DNA of 15,658 bases from an uncultured Oscillospiraceae bacterium (GTDB lineage Bacteria > Bacillota > Clostridia > Oscillospirales > Ruminococcaceae). Below, piece after piece: positions 14,712 to 15,658 of this stretch. The stretch spans positions 1 to 15,658 of the forward strand of contig CAJTQM010000033.1 of the NCBI GenBank assembly GCA_910578255.1. The letters are read 5' to 3'. The notes beneath the pieces are model-generated. The model worked only from the letters and a program-made list of their open reading frames with translations, did no database searches and was not told the DNA's origin. Made by a program: the position numbers and the translations under genes. How positions within the stretch are numbered: position 1 is the stretch's first letter; each line of letters begins with the position of its first letter.

Positions 14712-15658
14712 TTAGTATTTAATGGGGTTAGCTGTTAAGTATTTTTTGACCATCAGCGCCACTTTGAAAACAATCGCATGGTCAAATTCCCGCAGGTCCA
14801 GTCCGGTAAGCTTTTTGATTTTTTCCAGCCGGTATACCAGCGTATTCCGGTGGACGAACAGCTTTCGGGAGGTTTCGGACACGTTCAGGTTGTTTTCAAA
14901 AAACTTCTGGATGGTGAACAGCGTCTCCTGGTCCAGACTTTCAATGGAACCTTTTTTGAACACTTCCCGCAAAAACATCTCGCACAGGGTTGTAGGAAGC
15001 TGGTAGATCAGGCGGGCAATTCCCAAATTGTCGTAGCAGACAATCGCCTTTTCCGTATCGAAGACTTTTCCGACCTCCAAAGCGATCTGCGCTTCTTTAA
15101 ACGAACGCGCCAGATCCTTCACGCCCTCTACCGCCGTGCCGATACCCGCGACCGCCTTGGTATAAAACTCCGAGCCAAGGGTATCCACAATAGAGCGCGC
15201 CAGTTTTTCCAGATCCTTTGAGCCAATGGGAGACTTGATTTCCTTGACCAGCACAATATCATTTTCACTGATGTTGAAAACAAAGTCCTTTTGCTTGTCC
15301 GGAAACAGGTTCTGCACAACATCGAACGCGGAAATATCGTTGGAAGCGATTACCCGGATCAGCAAAACCGCCCGGCTGACGTCGGTGTTAAAATGCAACT
15401 CCTTTGCTTTCATAAAAATATCGCCGGGCAGAATATTATCCAGAATCACATTCTTGATAAAATTATTCCGGTCGTATTTTTCATCATAATACTGTTTAAT
15501 GGTCAGCAGGGAAATTGCCAAAACGCCACAGAACTTCGCGGCCAACTCGTCGGTACCCTCCACAAAAACCGCGTAATCCGGTTTGATTCTGGTCCCGAAG
15601 GGCTTATAGGTATACCCATCCTTTACGAAGATCTCGTTCCCGTCAACCGCGTCCAGGG
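14712..15658 (-). CDS. PucR/CdaR-type transcriptional regulator (5' end outside window)
   Basis: The last 314 residues of a regulator whose frame is open to the right edge. The C-terminal region is a PucR-type helix-turn-helix (HTH_30): LFTIQKFFENNLNVSETSRKLFVHRNTLVYRLEKIKKLTGLDLREFDHAIVFKVALMV, with the very conserved VHRNTL..RL.KI core. The middle (about 90-230 of the visible part) resembles the GGDEF-like domain common in CdaR regulators (VLLIRVIASND, TKAVAGIGTAVEGVKDLARSFKEAQIAL). The visible N-terminus (LDAVDGNEIFVKDG...YAVFVEG) presumably belongs to a sensory domain that starts beyond the window. The GTG at 15561-15563 is not the start because coding similarity continues upstream. The inducer is unknown. 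A 5-bp hairpin without a T run (14697-14710) follows the stop. Confidence 0.88.
   Translation of the reverse strand, partial: LDAVDGNEIFVKDGYTYKPFGTRIKPDYAVFVEGTDELAAKFCGVLAISLLTIKQYYDEKYDRNNFIKNVILDNILPGDIFMKAKELHFNTDVSRAVLLIRVIASNDISAFDVVQNLFPDKQKDFVFNISENDIVLVKEIKSPIGSKDLEKLARSIVDTLGSEFYTKAVAGIGTAVEGVKDLARSFKEAQIALEVGKVFDTEKAIVCYDNLGIARLIYQLPTTLCEMFLREVFKKGSIESLDQETLFTIQKFFENNLNVSETSRKLFVHRNTLVYRLEKIKKLTGLDLREFDHAIVFKVALMVKKYLTANPIKY

Noticed and set aside
1..15658. Mobile element, CRISPR array or tRNA/rRNA gene
   Set aside because: No terminal inverted repeats with a transposase, no regularly spaced repeats and no tRNA-like cloverleaf or rRNA sequence were found by eye on either strand.

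Overview
The window looks like a chromosomal segment of a low-to-mid GC Gram-positive anaerobe of class Clostridia, plausibly the Ruminococcaceae/Oscillospiraceae side. The grounds are strong AGGAGG-type ribosome binding sites, Bacillus-like sigma-A promoters, U-rich intrinsic terminators, a Firmicutes-type TmcAL, a DUF378 protein, and an ftsE-ftsX-M23 peptidase-S41 peptidase cluster. The exact lineage cannot be read from the sequence alone. No phage, transposon, CRISPR, rRNA or tRNA is visible, and no gene-free stretch reaches 300 bases (the longest, 6038-6270, holds the ackA promoter).

Left part (1-5600): the 3' end of an unidentified plus-strand gene and a symmetric terminator; guaA (GMP synthase) on the minus strand; divergent from it a TTG-started, probably exported protein with cadherin-like and degenerate S-layer-homology repeats; a small DUF378 membrane protein; a bidirectional terminator; then the minus-strand pair tmcAL (tRNA-Met acetylcytidine synthesis) and an overlapping GNAT acetyltransferase.

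Middle (5540-9540): a minus-strand alkyltransferase-like protein lacking the Cys acceptor; divergent from it ackA (acetate kinase), broken by an apparent 11-base deletion at the active-site FHQT segment; a strong terminator; then a minus-strand pair (single-pass membrane protein, GNAT acetyltransferase) and greA behind a consensus promoter.

Right part (9540-15658): an unrecognised 265-residue protein with its own promoter; then, reading leftwards from the window edge, a PucR/CdaR-type regulator (5' end cut off), ftsE, ftsX, a coiled-coil M23 peptidase and an S41 C-terminal processing peptidase. The last four form an envelope operon in which FtsEX would be expected to control the M23 hydrolase. 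The S41 gene is also broken, by an apparent deletion of about 16 bases between its PDZ and protease parts.

The most noteworthy observation is therefore two independent short, out-of-frame deletions in otherwise well-conserved genes, either genuine lesions or assembly/consensus errors. I do not see convincing evidence for a wholly new multi-gene system; the least explained genes are the SLH/cadherin-like protein, the 245-residue membrane protein, the 265-residue unknown and the Cys-less alkyltransferase-like protein.
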